Shown here: positions 51,988 to 61,285 of the stretch, piece by piece
Layout: each line of letters starts with the position of its first letter
Numbering within the stretch: position 1 is the stretch's first letter
NCBI RefSeq assembly: GCF_014653695.1
Contig: NZ_BNAR01000013.1
Coordinates: 62,001-126,000 of the forward strand
Length of the DNA: 64,000 nt
Source: Lentzea cavernae
Lineage (GTDB): Bacteria > Actinomycetota > Actinomycetes > Mycobacteriales > Pseudonocardiaceae
Reading direction: 5' to 3'
The notes under the pieces: generated by a model
The model's input: the letters and a program-made list of their open reading frames with translations, nothing else
The model's database searches: none
What the model was told of the DNA's origin: nothing
Position numbers and translations under genes: made by a program

Positions 51988-53649
51988 TCAGTCGCCCAGC
52001 GGGTTCAGCAGGTCGGCCTTGCCCTCGAAGGCGAACAGCACCAGGTCGACCATGCGGAACGTGCTGGAGTCCGGGCCGAGCGTCGGCCGCCAGTAGGGCG
52101 AGCGCACGATCGAGATGCGGCTGCCCTCCATCGCGCGGTGGAAGACCTCCGCGGTGATCCGGCCGCCGACCGGGCCCAGCAGCCCGTTGCCGACCTCCGC
52201 CTCCCGCAGGACGTAGAACCACAGCGGGGTGGCCTCGACCAGCCGCTCCTGCTGCTCCTGCGACAGGCCTTCGACGACCGCGCCTCCGTTGCCCACCAGG
52301 ATCTGCTCGGCGGTGAGCGGCTCGACGCGGAACAGCTCGGCGAGCTGCTGGCCGGTGGCGAGCTCCATCATCGAGGCCCTGGTCAGGTTCCGGAACGCGA
52401 GGTTGCGCTCGATCTCGCGGAACGCCGTGCCGCGACCGCCGAACGTGCCGGCCGGCAGCTGCGTCAGCGGGTCGACCAGCAGCGTGTCGATCCGCTTGGT
52501 GACGTTGCCGCCACCGGACTCCGCAGGCGGCACCAGGTCCTCGCGCTCGGCCTCGGTGAAGTCGTAGAGCCGGCGGAAGTCCGCGATCCAGTTGCTGGGC
52601 AACGTGAAGAGCGGGCCGCGGTTCACGTCGTCGAGGTCGCCCGGCGTGCCGGAGCTCGGGTCGAAGTTGCCGGCCGCACCGGTGAAGGTGAACAGCGCGA
52701 ACAACGTCGCGACGCCGCCCGGTCCCGTCGAGTTGAAGACGCGGTTCCACTGGTAGGCGCCGCGGACCTGGCTGTGCCCGAAGCGGTACGAGGCCACCGA
52801 GAACTCGACGGGCATGGTCGGCGAGTCGTCCCGGCACCGGCCGGGCACCTCGAAGAACCTGCGGCCGTGGGTGAACACGTCGTCCACGATCGCCTGGTCG
52901 ACGATCCGCGGCAGGAAGTCGGTCTTGAGCATCCACTGGTAGTGCCGCACCACGAGTTCCTTGGCAGCGCGGAACAACCGCGTGCCCGTGAGGCCGGTGA
53001 GCGCGAGCTCGTCGACCACGCGGTTGTGGAAGCGGATGAACGCGAGGTGCGTCTGCGCCACCACGAGGTTCTCGTCGTTGCGGGCGTCCGGGATCAGCGG
53101 CAGCCGCCGATCCGCCGCCGTGCCGGCCGTCCCACCGCGGCGCGGCAGGTCGAAGCCCTCGAACGGGACGTTGGTGCCCTCGTCCGGGAACGGCACCGGT
53201 GTCGTGGTGCCGACCTTGAGCTTCACCCCGTCCTGGGCGTAGAAGGCCTGGTCGTCCTTGTCGCGCGGGCCGCGGCCGTAGACCGAGTCGAGGTCCAGCG
53301 CCGGCGAGCGGCCCTGCACCAGCTCGTCGAGGTTGACGTCCTGCCCCAGCTGCGACTCGGTGCGGTCCATCGTCAGGTCGTGGTCGACGAACTGGCCGAG
53401 GTAGGTGAACCCCGCCGGAACGGCCGGATCCGCCGAGTCGGGCTGCGGGACGTTCGCGGTGATCGCGGACGCGAGGGCGACCCGCGTCTCCTCGTCCGTG
53501 CGCGGCCCCTTCGGCCCCAGTCGCGAGAACCGGAACCTGCGCAGCTCCTCCGCGGTGGAGGGCGGACGCGTGGTCGCCACGCCTTTGTCGTCGAATTCCA
53601 GCACACCTTCGCCCACGACGAAGAAACTGTCGCGCACGTGCCTCTTCAT
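51988..53649 (-). CDS. animal-type heme peroxidase family protein
   Basis: A 553-residue protein of the animal heme peroxidase (peroxidase-cyclooxygenase) superfamily. The distal His90 is in GQFVDHDLT. An Arg/Asp block is DARNDENLVVAQTHLAFIRFHNRV. The proximal His292 is in SYRFGHSQVRG. No signal peptide is visible, which is unlike most secreted bacterial members. ATG at 53649 with GGGGGAAAC before it is used; an upstream ATG at 53763 is weaker. The heme enzyme could oxidise halides or small phenols. Confidence 0.88.
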   Translation of the reverse strand: MKRHVRDSFFVVGEGVLEFDDKGVATTRPPSTAEELRRFRFSRLGPKGPRTDEETRVALASAITANVPQPDSADPAVPAGFTYLGQFVDHDLTMDRTESQLGQDVNLDELVQGRSPALDLDSVYGRGPRDKDDQAFYAQDGVKLKVGTTTPVPFPDEGTNVPFEGFDLPRRGGTAGTAADRRLPLIPDARNDENLVVAQTHLAFIRFHNRVVDELALTGLTGTRLFRAAKELVVRHYQWMLKTDFLPRIVDQAIVDDVFTHGRRFFEVPGRCRDDSPTMPVEFSVASYRFGHSQVRGAYQWNRVFNSTGPGGVATLFALFTFTGAAGNFDPSSGTPGDLDDVNRGPLFTLPSNWIADFRRLYDFTEAEREDLVPPAESGGGNVTKRIDTLLVDPLTQLPAGTFGGRGTAFREIERNLAFRNLTRASMMELATGQQLAELFRVEPLTAEQILVGNGGAVVEGLSQEQQERLVEATPLWFYVLREAEVGNGLLGPVGGRITAEVFHRAMEGSRISIVRSPYWRPTLGPDSSTFRMVDLVLFAFEGKADLLNPLGD

Positions 53650-53932
53650 GTGTTTCCCCCTGTATCCCCTCTGCCAGGCGACCTGTTCTCCCCAACAAGC
53701 ACCTGCCCCACCGCCAGTCTCCGGACGGACGAAAACACCGTCGAAGCTTTTGGCCGAGACCAAAATGCCGTCACACAGCGGATACGAAGCGATCAGGAAT
53801 ATTCCTGAGAACAGAGCCTGAATGATCTAACGAATTCGGATCTTGCATTAACGCCCTGTTGTCCACGACCCCCTCACGGGGGACAGCAGCCAGGGTGGTT
53901 TCAGGACGCGTCCCAGTGGGTACCGCAACGAA

Positions 53933-54256
53933 ATGCTCGAAGTCACGGTGACGTCGTCGTCACCTGCCTCCACCCTCGTCACCGTCTCCGGTGAACTGGC
54001 GGGCCCCGGCGCGGAACGGCTCCTCGCCCGGCTCGACCGGCTCCTCGACAACGGCCACCGCTACGTGGTGCTCGACCTGACGGGCGTCAAGTTCTGCGAC
54101 TCCAGCGGCGTGAGCGCCCTGGTGCGCGGCCACGCCCGCGCGTCGGCCGCGGCGGGCGGCCTCAGACTCTCCGCCGCGTCCGACCAGGTGACACGGGTGC
54201 TCGAACTGTCCGGCCTCGCGCGGATGCTCGGCCTTCCGTCCACAGTGGAGGCTTAG
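53933..54256 (+). CDS. STAS-domain anti-sigma factor antagonist
   Basis: A 107-residue STAS protein of the SpoIIAA/RsbV type. The site of phosphorylation is the Ser in GVKFCDSSGVSALV (first Ser after Asp). It acts as a switch by binding an anti-sigma kinase when dephosphorylated. No partner kinase or sigma factor gene lies nearby. ATG at 53933 is used. Confidence 0.87.
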   Translation: MLEVTVTSSSPASTLVTVSGELAGPGAERLLARLDRLLDNGHRYVVLDLTGVKFCDSSGVSALVRGHARASAAAGGLRLSAASDQVTRVLELSGLARMLGLPSTVEA

Positions 54257-54307
54257 CGGGCAGGGCCGGAGCGGCCCGCGGATCTCCGGAAGTGCCATGA
54301 TGGCGGG

Positions 54308-54664
54308 GTGGAGTCCACGCGCATCGACCGCTGGCTGTGGGCGGTCCGGCTGACGAAGACCCGCCCGGACGCCTCCCAGGCGTGCAAGGGCGGGCACGTG
54401 CGCATCAACGACAAACCCGCGAAGGCCTCCGCGACCGTGGTCGCCGGAGACCGGGTCCGCGCCCGCGTCGGCGACAAGACGCGCATCGTCGAAGTGGTGC
54501 GCGTGATCCAGAAACGCGTCGGCGCGGCGGACGCGGCCACGTGCTTCATCGACCGCACTCCCCCACCCCCCGTCGAGGCCCCGATCGCTCGGCGCGACCG
54601 GGGCGCCGGGCGTCCGACGAAGCGGGAACGGCGAATCCTGGACCAGTTCCGCGCCCAGAACTAG
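54308..54664 (+). CDS. S4-domain RNA-binding protein (Hsp15-like)
   Basis: A 118-residue protein. The N-terminal S4 domain spans residues 4-60 (TRIDRWLWAVRLTKTRPDASQACKGG, VRINDKPAKAS) and resembles heat-shock protein 15 (HslR), which rescues stalled 50S subunits. The C-terminal tail is basic (RRDRGAGRPTKRERRIL). GTG at 54308 is used. It converges with the DUF4419 gene and overlaps it by four bases. Confidence 0.87.
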   Translation: MESTRIDRWLWAVRLTKTRPDASQACKGGHVRINDKPAKASATVVAGDRVRARVGDKTRIVEVVRVIQKRVGAADAATCFIDRTPPPPVEAPIARRDRGAGRPTKRERRILDQFRAQN

Positions 54665-56082
54665 TCGTGGCTCAGCCGCAGCTCGGAAAGCCTCATCGTC
54701 TCCATCTGAGCGACCTCGCCGTGGTCGAGCACTGATTCGAGCAGCATCGCGAGCGAGGAGCCGAGCACCGGGACGTCCTCCGGGAGGTCGCCGGGGCGGA
54801 AGAGCACCCAGTGGCTCAGTCCGGTGCGAAAGTCGGCGACCTCACCGGCGAGCCGCCCGTCCGCCAGGTCGAACACCACGTCGACCTGGTAGCGGCCGAC
54901 CCCTTCACGTCCCCGAGCGCTGTTCGGGCGAATCCTCCACGAGCCGCCGTGCAACGACGCCGCGCCCAAGCGCTCGTAGAGCGCGATCAGCTCACCGCTG
55001 CCCTGCGGTCGCATGTAGATGCTGAGCGGTCCCGGGCGCTGCACCAGCGGCTCGGGAGGCTCGCACTCGTGCTCGACGACGACGCGGTCCAGCACCGCCT
55101 CGATGCTCGGCGGAGCGGCCACCACCGCCCAGCCCGCCACCGGTTCCAGCGCGCCGTCCTCGTGCTGGGTGACGCCGACGAGGCCCGCGTCCACCGCCAC
55201 GGCGCTGATGTCGCGATGGTCGTTGACGTTGATCACCGCACGGCACAGCGTGGCGGGCACGGTGTTCGTGACGAGGCCGTGCTCGGTGCTGTCCCGCGGT
55301 TCGCCGACCGGGAGGTCCAGCATCGGGTTCGGCACGGTGCCTTCCGGGGAGAATTCCAGGTACGGGTAGAAACGCGTGATCCAGCCGGTGACGATCTCCC
55401 CGCCGTACGCGTCCACCGGGTTGTAGATCCGTTTCCAGAACTCCGCGTCCGCGTCGCCTTCGAACGCGCGCACGAACTCGTCCGTGATTGGTCGCAGCGA
55501 ACGGCACCAGTGCTCCAGCCCGAACCCAGGGAGGTCGTCGACCCTGGCGCGGATGCGGCGCCAGTCGTCCGGCGATCCGGTGAGGGTGATCGATGGGATG
55601 CCGCAGACGCCGATCATCCAATAGCCGTGGTAGGGCGAGTAGGCGTCCATCATGGCGACGCGGCCCGCCAGGCGTTCGACGTCGGTGCTCGTGCTGAAGT
55701 CGCAGTCGAAGGTCGTGTCGCCGATCTCCTTCGCGAACCGTTCGACCACGGTGTCCCACGTGTCAGCGGGGCCGTAGGACACCGCGAGGACCTTCTTGCC
55801 CTCGTGGCCGACGAGGACAGGTCGCAGTTCCTCGGCGTTGAGCTTCACGTGGTCGGAGATGCCGCGCGCGATCGTCAGCCACACCGCGTCCGGTGACAGC
55901 ACCAGCGGCCGGTGTTCGGCGAACGCCTTGCCGACCGCGTGCAGCAAGGGGTGCACACCGTTGGGCTCGAGCACTCGCGCGTCGCCCCCGGTGGCGAGCG
56001 CCCCGGGGAACAGATCAGCGGTGGGAGAAGTGGGAAGGAGGTCGGTCACCGGCTCGACGTCGTCGACCGAAAAGGTCACCAT
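54661..56082 (-). CDS. DUF4419 protein
   Basis: A 473-residue protein matching DUF4419 across its length: HPLLHAVGKAFAEHRPLVLSPDAVWL, DAYSPYHGYWMIGVCGIPSITLTGS, EFWKRIYNPVDAYGGEIVTGWITRFYPYL. The family is found in bacteria and fungi and has no known function. The C-terminal ~150 residues form a separate region. The start lies three bases after the Sir2 stop, so the two are coupled in an operon. A link to Sir2-type signalling is possible but unproved. Confidence 0.8.
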   Translation of the reverse strand: MVTFSVDDVEPVTDLLPTSPTADLFPGALATGGDARVLEPNGVHPLLHAVGKAFAEHRPLVLSPDAVWLTIARGISDHVKLNAEELRPVLVGHEGKKVLAVSYGPADTWDTVVERFAKEIGDTTFDCDFSTSTDVERLAGRVAMMDAYSPYHGYWMIGVCGIPSITLTGSPDDWRRIRARVDDLPGFGLEHWCRSLRPITDEFVRAFEGDADAEFWKRIYNPVDAYGGEIVTGWITRFYPYLEFSPEGTVPNPMLDLPVGEPRDSTEHGLVTNTVPATLCRAVINVNDHRDISAVAVDAGLVGVTQHEDGALEPVAGWAVVAAPPSIEAVLDRVVVEHECEPPEPLVQRPGPLSIYMRPQGSGELIALYERLGAASLHGGSWRIRPNSARGREGVGRYQVDVVFDLADGRLAGEVADFRTGLSHWVLFRPGDLPEDVPVLGSSLAMLLESVLDHGEVAQMETMRLSELRLSHD

Positions 56083-56085
56083 TCC

Positions 56086-56955
56086 TCATTGTACGAAGAC
56101 TTCTGCCAGCTCCGTCAGCGTTTTCCCGAGCGGTAGGTCGACCCGGTGCGTCGCGTGCGGGTCGCCCCGCGTCTCACCCCGGTTGATGATCACCACCGGG
56201 ATTCCGGCGGCCGAAGCGCGCCGCACGAACCTGAGTCCGGACATGACCGTCAGCGAAGAACCCAGGACGAGCAGGGACCGCGCGCCGTCGACGAGCGAGT
56301 AGCACTGCTCGACACGGGGGCGGGGCACGTTCTCGCCGAAGAACACGACGTCCGGCTTGAGCACGCCACCGCACACGGCGCACGGCACGACCTCGAAGCC
56401 GCGCACGGTCTCCTCGGGCAGGAAGACGTCGCCGTCCGGGTTGATCTCGTCGGTCGTCACGTGGAAGTCCGGGTTGGCCTCGCGCAGGCGGCGGTCGAGG
56501 TCGATGCGCGGGGTGAGCAGCTTGCAGTCGAGGCAGATCACGCGGTCGAGGCCGCCGTGCAGTTCCACGACGTCCGGCGAGCCCGCGGCCTGGTGCAGGC
56601 CGTCGACGTTCTGGGTGATGACGCCGCAGAGCTTGCTCGAGAGCCTGGTGACGGCGTGGTGGCCCGCGTTCGGGTGCGCGCGGGCGATGGTGCGCCAGCC
56701 GACGTGGCTGCGCGCCCAGTAGCGCTGCCGGCCCGCCTGGCTGCCGGTGAACTCCTCGTAGGTCATCGGGGTGTGCTTGCGCAGGGACCCGCCTTCGCCG
56801 CGGTAGTCCGGGATGCCGGACTCCGTCGAGATGCCCGCACCGCTGAGCACCAGCACCCCACCCTCCGCGACGATCGGCACGACGTCGGCGAGGGTGGAGG
56901 TGCGCGGCAGCGACGGGCCTGGGTTCGACCAGGTCAGAGTGGGCCTTGTTCGCAC
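56086..56955 (-). CDS. Sir2-family NAD-dependent deacylase
   Basis: A 289-residue sirtuin. NAD-binding motifs are VLSGAGISTESGIPDYRG, TQNVDGLHQAAG and the catalytic His in VELHGGL. The zinc site is CLDCK and CAVC. A later block is VVFFGENVPRPRVEQC, and the end reads LGSSLTV, VVIINRGETRGD. The start is GTG at 56955, directly after the GH5 stop. The neighbours GH5 and DUF4419 suggest an odd operon; the deacylated substrate is unknown. Confidence 0.9.
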   Translation of the reverse strand: MRTRPTLTWSNPGPSLPRTSTLADVVPIVAEGGVLVLSGAGISTESGIPDYRGEGGSLRKHTPMTYEEFTGSQAGRQRYWARSHVGWRTIARAHPNAGHHAVTRLSSKLCGVITQNVDGLHQAAGSPDVVELHGGLDRVICLDCKLLTPRIDLDRRLREANPDFHVTTDEINPDGDVFLPEETVRGFEVVPCAVCGGVLKPDVVFFGENVPRPRVEQCYSLVDGARSLLVLGSSLTVMSGLRFVRRASAAGIPVVIINRGETRGDPHATHRVDLPLGKTLTELAEVFVQ

Positions 56956-56956
56956 T

Positions 56957-58651
56957 TCACCAGCTTACGTACCACTGGCGGATCTCGGCCTCCGCCGCCG
57001 CGACGTTCCCGCCGGACGGGGCCGTGACCAGCGCGAACTGGCGTCCGGGCCCGCTGGTGAGCAGGAGCTTGTCAGCTTGCGCGGTCGAGGTGGCCGAGCT
57101 GATCACCAACGGCGAGCGCAACGACTGCGGCAGGTGGAGTTCGGTCGGCGCGGTGCCGCCGTTCGAGTCCCAGACGATCACCGCGAACGGCGCCGAGCCC
57201 ACCAGCGCCCGGACGTTCGGGAGCGGGACCTGCTGCCAGGTCTGGTACGCGCGGTCCTCGTAGGTGAACGCGAGCGTGGTGCCCGCGACGGCCTGCGGGT
57301 AGACGCGGTCGACGAGGGCCCGGTCGACGGTGAGCACCGCGTTGCCCGCCGCGTCGAGCTTGACGGCCGAGAAGTGCTCGTCGTTCATCGCGTCGCCGTC
57401 GGTCTTGACCTTGTCCGGGTTGTCGTTCATCAGTTCGCGGTGACGGCCGTAGTTGGTGTCCCAGTGCCACTGGCTGCCGGAGACCACGCTGCCGCGCGGC
57501 GCCGACCACCAGCGCGCGCCCGGCGCGGTCGAGTCGAGGCCCTGGTAGATCGCCTTGAGCACCGACGGCGTCTTGTCGGAGGTGAAGCCGGAGACCGGGT
57601 GGCCGAACTCGGAGACGATCGCGGTGGTGCCGAGCGCCCTCGCGCGGTCGCGGATCGTGCCGAACGCCTGGGTGTACTGGCCGTCGCCGGCCTTGCCCGG
57701 CATGAGGACCCCCGACTGCGCCTTGCCGTCGTAGAAGTGCGCGTTGAACACGAACCGCTCCCCCAGCGACGGCACGAGCGCGAGCCCGCCGGGTTCGGCG
57801 AAGAAGTCCACGTTCTGGTTCCAGAACACCAGCGGCTCCACGAACGCGGGCTTGGCCGTCCAGCCCGCCTCGTCCATCTCCGCGCGGAAGCGCTGGTAGA
57901 ACGGCATCAGGAGGTCGCGCTCCCACGTCTGCGAGGTCTGGCCGGCGTCGTACTTGCCGGCGTAGGGCTCGTTCAGCGGGTCGACGCCGACGACGAGCTT
58001 GAACTCGTTGGCGGGCAACGCCTGCTTGACGTGCTTGAGCGCCTCGCCGGCCGCGTTGACGAACGAGTCCTGCACACCGTTGCGGTTGTGCCAGAAGTCG
58101 TAGGTGGCGGCGGTGACGGCGTTGTTGTTCTTCATGTTCTGGCCCCAGTGCACGCAGATCCCGCACGACTCCTTGGGGTACCCGCTCGCCGCCCACGCCG
58201 GCGCGCCGTCACCGGTGTACCAGCTGTCCTTGTTGAACAGGTGGCGCGAGTACAGGTCCTGGTGGAAGTCGAGGTACACCCGGACGCCCAGATCGGTGAA
58301 CGCCCGCAGCTGCGCGGTCACGCCGTCGAGGTAGGTGTGGTCGATCTGCCCGCGCTGCGGTTCGATCCACGCCCAGGTCAGCAGGAACCGCACGGCGTTC
58401 GCGCCGGTCAGCTGCTTCATCGCCTGCGCGGACCTCCGCGCGTCGGAGGTGTTCGCGAACGGGAGCCCGCGGTACTCCGCGAGTTTCGCCGTGCCGGAGA
58501 CGTTGAAGCCGCGCAACACCACCTCGCGGCCGTGTTCGTCGCGGAAGACCCCGCCGGACACCCGCAGCTCGGAGCCGTCGAACTCCGCGCGTGCCGGTGT
58601 GACCACCAGGGAGAAGAGGAAGAGGACCACCAGGAGAACCGCTCGCCGCAT
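56957..58651 (-). CDS. secreted glycoside hydrolase family 5, endoglycoceramidase-like
   Basis: A 564-residue exported GH5 enzyme. The signal peptide ends at about residue 22 (ARA before EFDG). The catalytic acid/base is Glu228 in GVDPLNEP and the nucleophile is Glu348 in IVSEFGHP. Other landmarks are RGFNVSGTAK and RFLLTWAWIEP. A C-terminal beta-sandwich follows the barrel, as in endoglycoceramidases and other glycolipid-cleaving GH5 members. The substrate is probably a lipid-linked or beta-glucosidic glycan. ATG at 58651 has AAGGCGG upstream; an in-frame ATG at 58687 is possible. Confidence 0.88.
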   Translation of the reverse strand: MRRAVLLVVLFLFSLVVTPARAEFDGSELRVSGGVFRDEHGREVVLRGFNVSGTAKLAEYRGLPFANTSDARRSAQAMKQLTGANAVRFLLTWAWIEPQRGQIDHTYLDGVTAQLRAFTDLGVRVYLDFHQDLYSRHLFNKDSWYTGDGAPAWAASGYPKESCGICVHWGQNMKNNNAVTAATYDFWHNRNGVQDSFVNAAGEALKHVKQALPANEFKLVVGVDPLNEPYAGKYDAGQTSQTWERDLLMPFYQRFRAEMDEAGWTAKPAFVEPLVFWNQNVDFFAEPGGLALVPSLGERFVFNAHFYDGKAQSGVLMPGKAGDGQYTQAFGTIRDRARALGTTAIVSEFGHPVSGFTSDKTPSVLKAIYQGLDSTAPGARWWSAPRGSVVSGSQWHWDTNYGRHRELMNDNPDKVKTDGDAMNDEHFSAVKLDAAGNAVLTVDRALVDRVYPQAVAGTTLAFTYEDRAYQTWQQVPLPNVRALVGSAPFAVIVWDSNGGTAPTELHLPQSLRSPLVISSATSTAQADKLLLTSGPGRQFALVTAPSGGNVAAAEAEIRQWYVSW

Positions 58652-58730
58652 CGCCGCCGCCTTTGGGAACGTGAACGAGATTCGCATTGCACCGTAGCGG
58701 GTGGAACGACGTCAGGGCTAGGGTCGATCG

Positions 58731-59137
58731 GTGCGCAACGACGTCATCAGTCGCGACGACGTGCCCGTGCTGGAGCACACGGTCGCCGACGAGCTCACCG
58801 CGATGCGCGAGGCGTGGGACTGGTTCGAGAACCTCGTGGGCCTCAAGGGGCGCAAGATGTTCGCCCGCGTGGACGAGTCCGCGGGCACCTACACCGTGTG
58901 CACGCCTGTCCAGCCCGCCGACTCCTTCGACCTCGCGGTCGGGGTGCTGCCCGGCGGGCGGTACCGGCGCGCGGTGCTGGAAGGTGAGCCGCCCGGGCTG
59001 TACGGCCGGATCGGTACGGCCGGATCGGTACGGCCATGGAGGAGCTCAAGGCCCTGGGGCCCCGGGACTCCTCCAGGCCGCTCGTCGAGTTCTACCGGCG
59101 GCACACGGCGGTCGAGCTGTGGGTGCCGATCAGCTGA
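58731..59137 (+). pseudogene. GyrI-like effector-binding protein disrupted by a 14-bp duplication
   Basis: The frame opens with MRNDVISRDDVPVLEHTVADEL and encodes a GyrI/AraC-effector-binding-like domain up to PPGLYGRIGTA. At 59002-59035 a 14-base unit is present twice, shifting the frame. Removing one copy restores a smooth frame: GRIGTAMEELKALGPRDSS, then PLVEFYRRHTAVELWVPIS ending at TGA 59135-59137. The repaired protein would be about 130 residues. The start is GTG at 58731. It may be a recent mutation, phase-variable, or a sequencing artefact. Confidence 0.75.
59002..59035. repeat. 14-bp tandem duplication
   Basis: ACGGCCGGATCGGT occurs at 59002-59015 and again at 59016-59029, followed by six bases of a third copy. 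The unit is not a multiple of three and so breaks the surrounding reading frame. Confidence 0.9.
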
Positions 59138-60011
59138 ACGTCGCCGCGACCAGCTCGGCGGTCCTGGCCAGCAGCGGTTCGTCGGCGCCGCCGGTCGGCT
59201 CGTCCTTGCGCGTCGACAGGACGGCGATCACGATCGGCGCGCGGCCGACCGGGAACGCGATGCCGACGTCGTTGGTCGTGCCGTAGCTGCCGGTGCCGGT
59301 CTTGTCGCCCCAGCGCCACGCGGACGGCAGGCCCGCGCGAACGCGGTTGCCGCCGGTCGTGTTGGCCAGCAACCACTTCGTGAGCTGGTCGGAGTCGTTG
59401 GAGTTGAGCGCGTGGCCCAGCGTCAGGCGCGCGTAGCTCTGGCCGATGGCGCGCGGCGAGGTCGTGTCGGTGACGCGGCCCGGTTCCGCCGAGTTCAGCT
59501 CGGGCTCCCAGCGGTCGAGGCGCGTGACCGGGTCGCCGATGGACCGGCTGAAGCGGCTGATCGCCGTGGGGCCGCCGAGCTCCCTGAGCAGCAGGTTCGC
59601 CGCGCAGTTGTCGCTGTAGGTGATGGTCGCCTCGCACAGGGCCGAGACGGTCATGCCGTTCGCGAGGTTCTCCGGCCTGCCGGTGACCGGCCCGTACCCG
59701 GACTTGTCCACATCGGACTTCGTGTAGGTGATCACCTTGCCCAGCAACGTCCCGTCGCGGTCCTTGCGCAGGACCGCGGCCGCGGCGATGGTCTTGAAGG
59801 TCGAGCACATCGGGAAGAGCTCGTCCGCCCGGTGCAGCACCGTGCGGCCGGTGCCGGTGTCCACGGCGAACACGCCGAGGCGCGCGTTGTGCTGCTTCTC
59901 GAGCTCGCGCAGCTTGCCGGTGATCGTCGAAGCCTGCGCCTGGGCCGGAACCGCCACGGCCAGCGCCGCTCCGGCACCCAAGGTCAGTGCCGCACGTCGG
60001 TTGAAGCTCAA
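59130..60011 (-). CDS. class A beta-lactamase
   Basis: A 293-residue exported serine beta-lactamase that hydrolyses penicillin- or cephalosporin-type rings. The active site shows Ser70 and Lys73 (CSTFK), YSDN (133-135), the omega-loop Glu169 (RWEPELN) and KTG (237-239). A twin-arginine-like signal (FNRRAAL) precedes the mature protein. It overlaps the broken GyrI-like gene by eight bases at the 3' end. No regulator is seen beside it. Confidence 0.92.
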   Translation of the reverse strand: MSFNRRAALTLGAGAALAVAVPAQAQASTITGKLRELEKQHNARLGVFAVDTGTGRTVLHRADELFPMCSTFKTIAAAAVLRKDRDGTLLGKVITYTKSDVDKSGYGPVTGRPENLANGMTVSALCEATITYSDNCAANLLLRELGGPTAISRFSRSIGDPVTRLDRWEPELNSAEPGRVTDTTSPRAIGQSYARLTLGHALNSNDSDQLTKWLLANTTGGNRVRAGLPSAWRWGDKTGTGSYGTTNDVGIAFPVGRAPIVIAVLSTRKDEPTGGADEPLLARTAELVAATFS

Positions 60012-60074
60012 CGTCCTGTCCCCTCTCCCCGAAACCTCTCCACAGACCAGGACGCGCGGGAGATCAACTGGTTG

Positions 60075-60905
60075 TCACGCGATCCGGCGCCAGCACGCGA
60101 CGTAAGTGAGCGCGGCGATCAGCGACCCGGCCGACGCGAACGAGCCCGCGCCGAGGTAGATCACCCACTCGTCGGCGTTCAGACCCTCCTGGGCCAGCGG
60201 GAACACCCACAGGATCGCGCCCAGCGCGAGCGTCACGACCGCGATGAGGGACCAGAACACGACCAGCACGACCCGGCCGACGCGCCTCGGTCCGGTGTAG
60301 GGCTGAAGGGCCCCCTTGCGCTGCAACCACCACGCGGCGAGTGCCGCGAGGGCGAGCGCGATGCCGTCGGCGGCGAGGGTGTCGCTGAGGCGGTGCCACT
60401 TCGCCGTCAGCGTGTACTGGCCGATCGCCGTCGCCCACGGCAGCACGAAGAACAGCACGACGCCGCGCCACTTCCACGGCACGACGATGATCGCCGCGAA
60501 CAGCACCGTCATCGCGATCGTCGTGTGTCCACTCGGGAGGCTGTTGTGCGCGTAGTCGCCGGTGACCTCGACCAGCGCCGGGCGGGGCAGGACGAACCGC
60601 TTGAGCCCCTGCACGACGACCTGACCGGCGACGATCACGCCCACGGCCGCGATCGTGAGGTCCCAGCGCTTCCTGAGCACGCCGACGAGCACCACCGCCA
60701 CGACCGCCGCGGCGAGCGAGTAGACAGTGATCTGGCCGAGCGCCTGCCAGGCGGCGTCCGTTTCGGACACGTCGTCCTGGTCGGCGCCGCGCAGGGCCGC
60801 GTTCTCGATGGTCTGGCCGGCTCTCGTCAGCACCGCGAGGACGTACACGACCGCCGCGAAGACGAATCCCGCCGCCGCGACCACGGGCCACCGTCGAAGG
60901 TTCAC
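60075..60905 (-). CDS. PAP2-family membrane phosphatase
   Basis: A 276-residue integral membrane protein with about seven helices. The phosphatase motifs are visible as KRFVLPRP (C1), NSLPSGHTTIA (C2) and AKWHRLSDTLAADG (C3). It could dephosphorylate lipid phosphates such as undecaprenyl diphosphate or phosphatidic acid. GTG at 60905 is used. It is divergent from the small hypothetical gene at 60959. Confidence 0.88.
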   Translation of the reverse strand: MNLRRWPVVAAAGFVFAAVVYVLAVLTRAGQTIENAALRGADQDDVSETDAAWQALGQITVYSLAAAVVAVVLVGVLRKRWDLTIAAVGVIVAGQVVVQGLKRFVLPRPALVEVTGDYAHNSLPSGHTTIAMTVLFAAIIVVPWKWRGVVLFFVLPWATAIGQYTLTAKWHRLSDTLAADGIALALAALAAWWLQRKGALQPYTGPRRVGRVVLVVFWSLIAVVTLALGAILWVFPLAQEGLNADEWVIYLGAGSFASAGSLIAALTYVACWRRIA

Positions 60906-60958
60906 GCTCGCCCACTCTGCCTCCGTTCGGCCCAGCGCGCAGTCCGAAGATCAACGGC

Positions 60959-61285
60959 ATGCTGTCCGGCATGGACCTCCCCGACGACGCGCGGTCACGG
61001 CTCCTGCGTGGACTGCGGGCGATCGTCGACGAGCAGGGCCCGCCGAACGGGCAGACCCACCAGGCCGGCGAAGCCGCGGAGGAACGACTGCTCGCGCTGG
61101 GAGCGGCGCCTGAGGACCTGCGGGCGTTCGCCCGGATGGCAGCCTTCGAATCGCTGTTCGCCGCCCTGCACCTCCTCGACGACCCCCGCGGCTCCCCCGG
61201 CTGGGCGCTGGTGGAGACCTCGGGCGGCGAGCCGACCGGACGGCTGGTGCAGGGCCTCTACGAGGACCTCGGTCCCGACCGCTGA
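60959..61285 (+). CDS. small hypothetical protein
   Basis: A 108-residue predicted cytosolic protein. Helical blocks are DARSRLLRGLRAIVDEQGPP and RAFARMAAFESLFAALHLLDD, ending in PTGRLVQGLYEDLGPDR. I do not recognise a family. ATG at 60959 or the in-frame ATG at 60971 could start it. Its 3' end overlaps the convergent TetR gene by 28 bases. Confidence 0.6.
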   Translation: MLSGMDLPDDARSRLLRGLRAIVDEQGPPNGQTHQAGEAAEERLLALGAAPEDLRAFARMAAFESLFAALHLLDDPRGSPGWALVETSGGEPTGRLVQGLYEDLGPDR

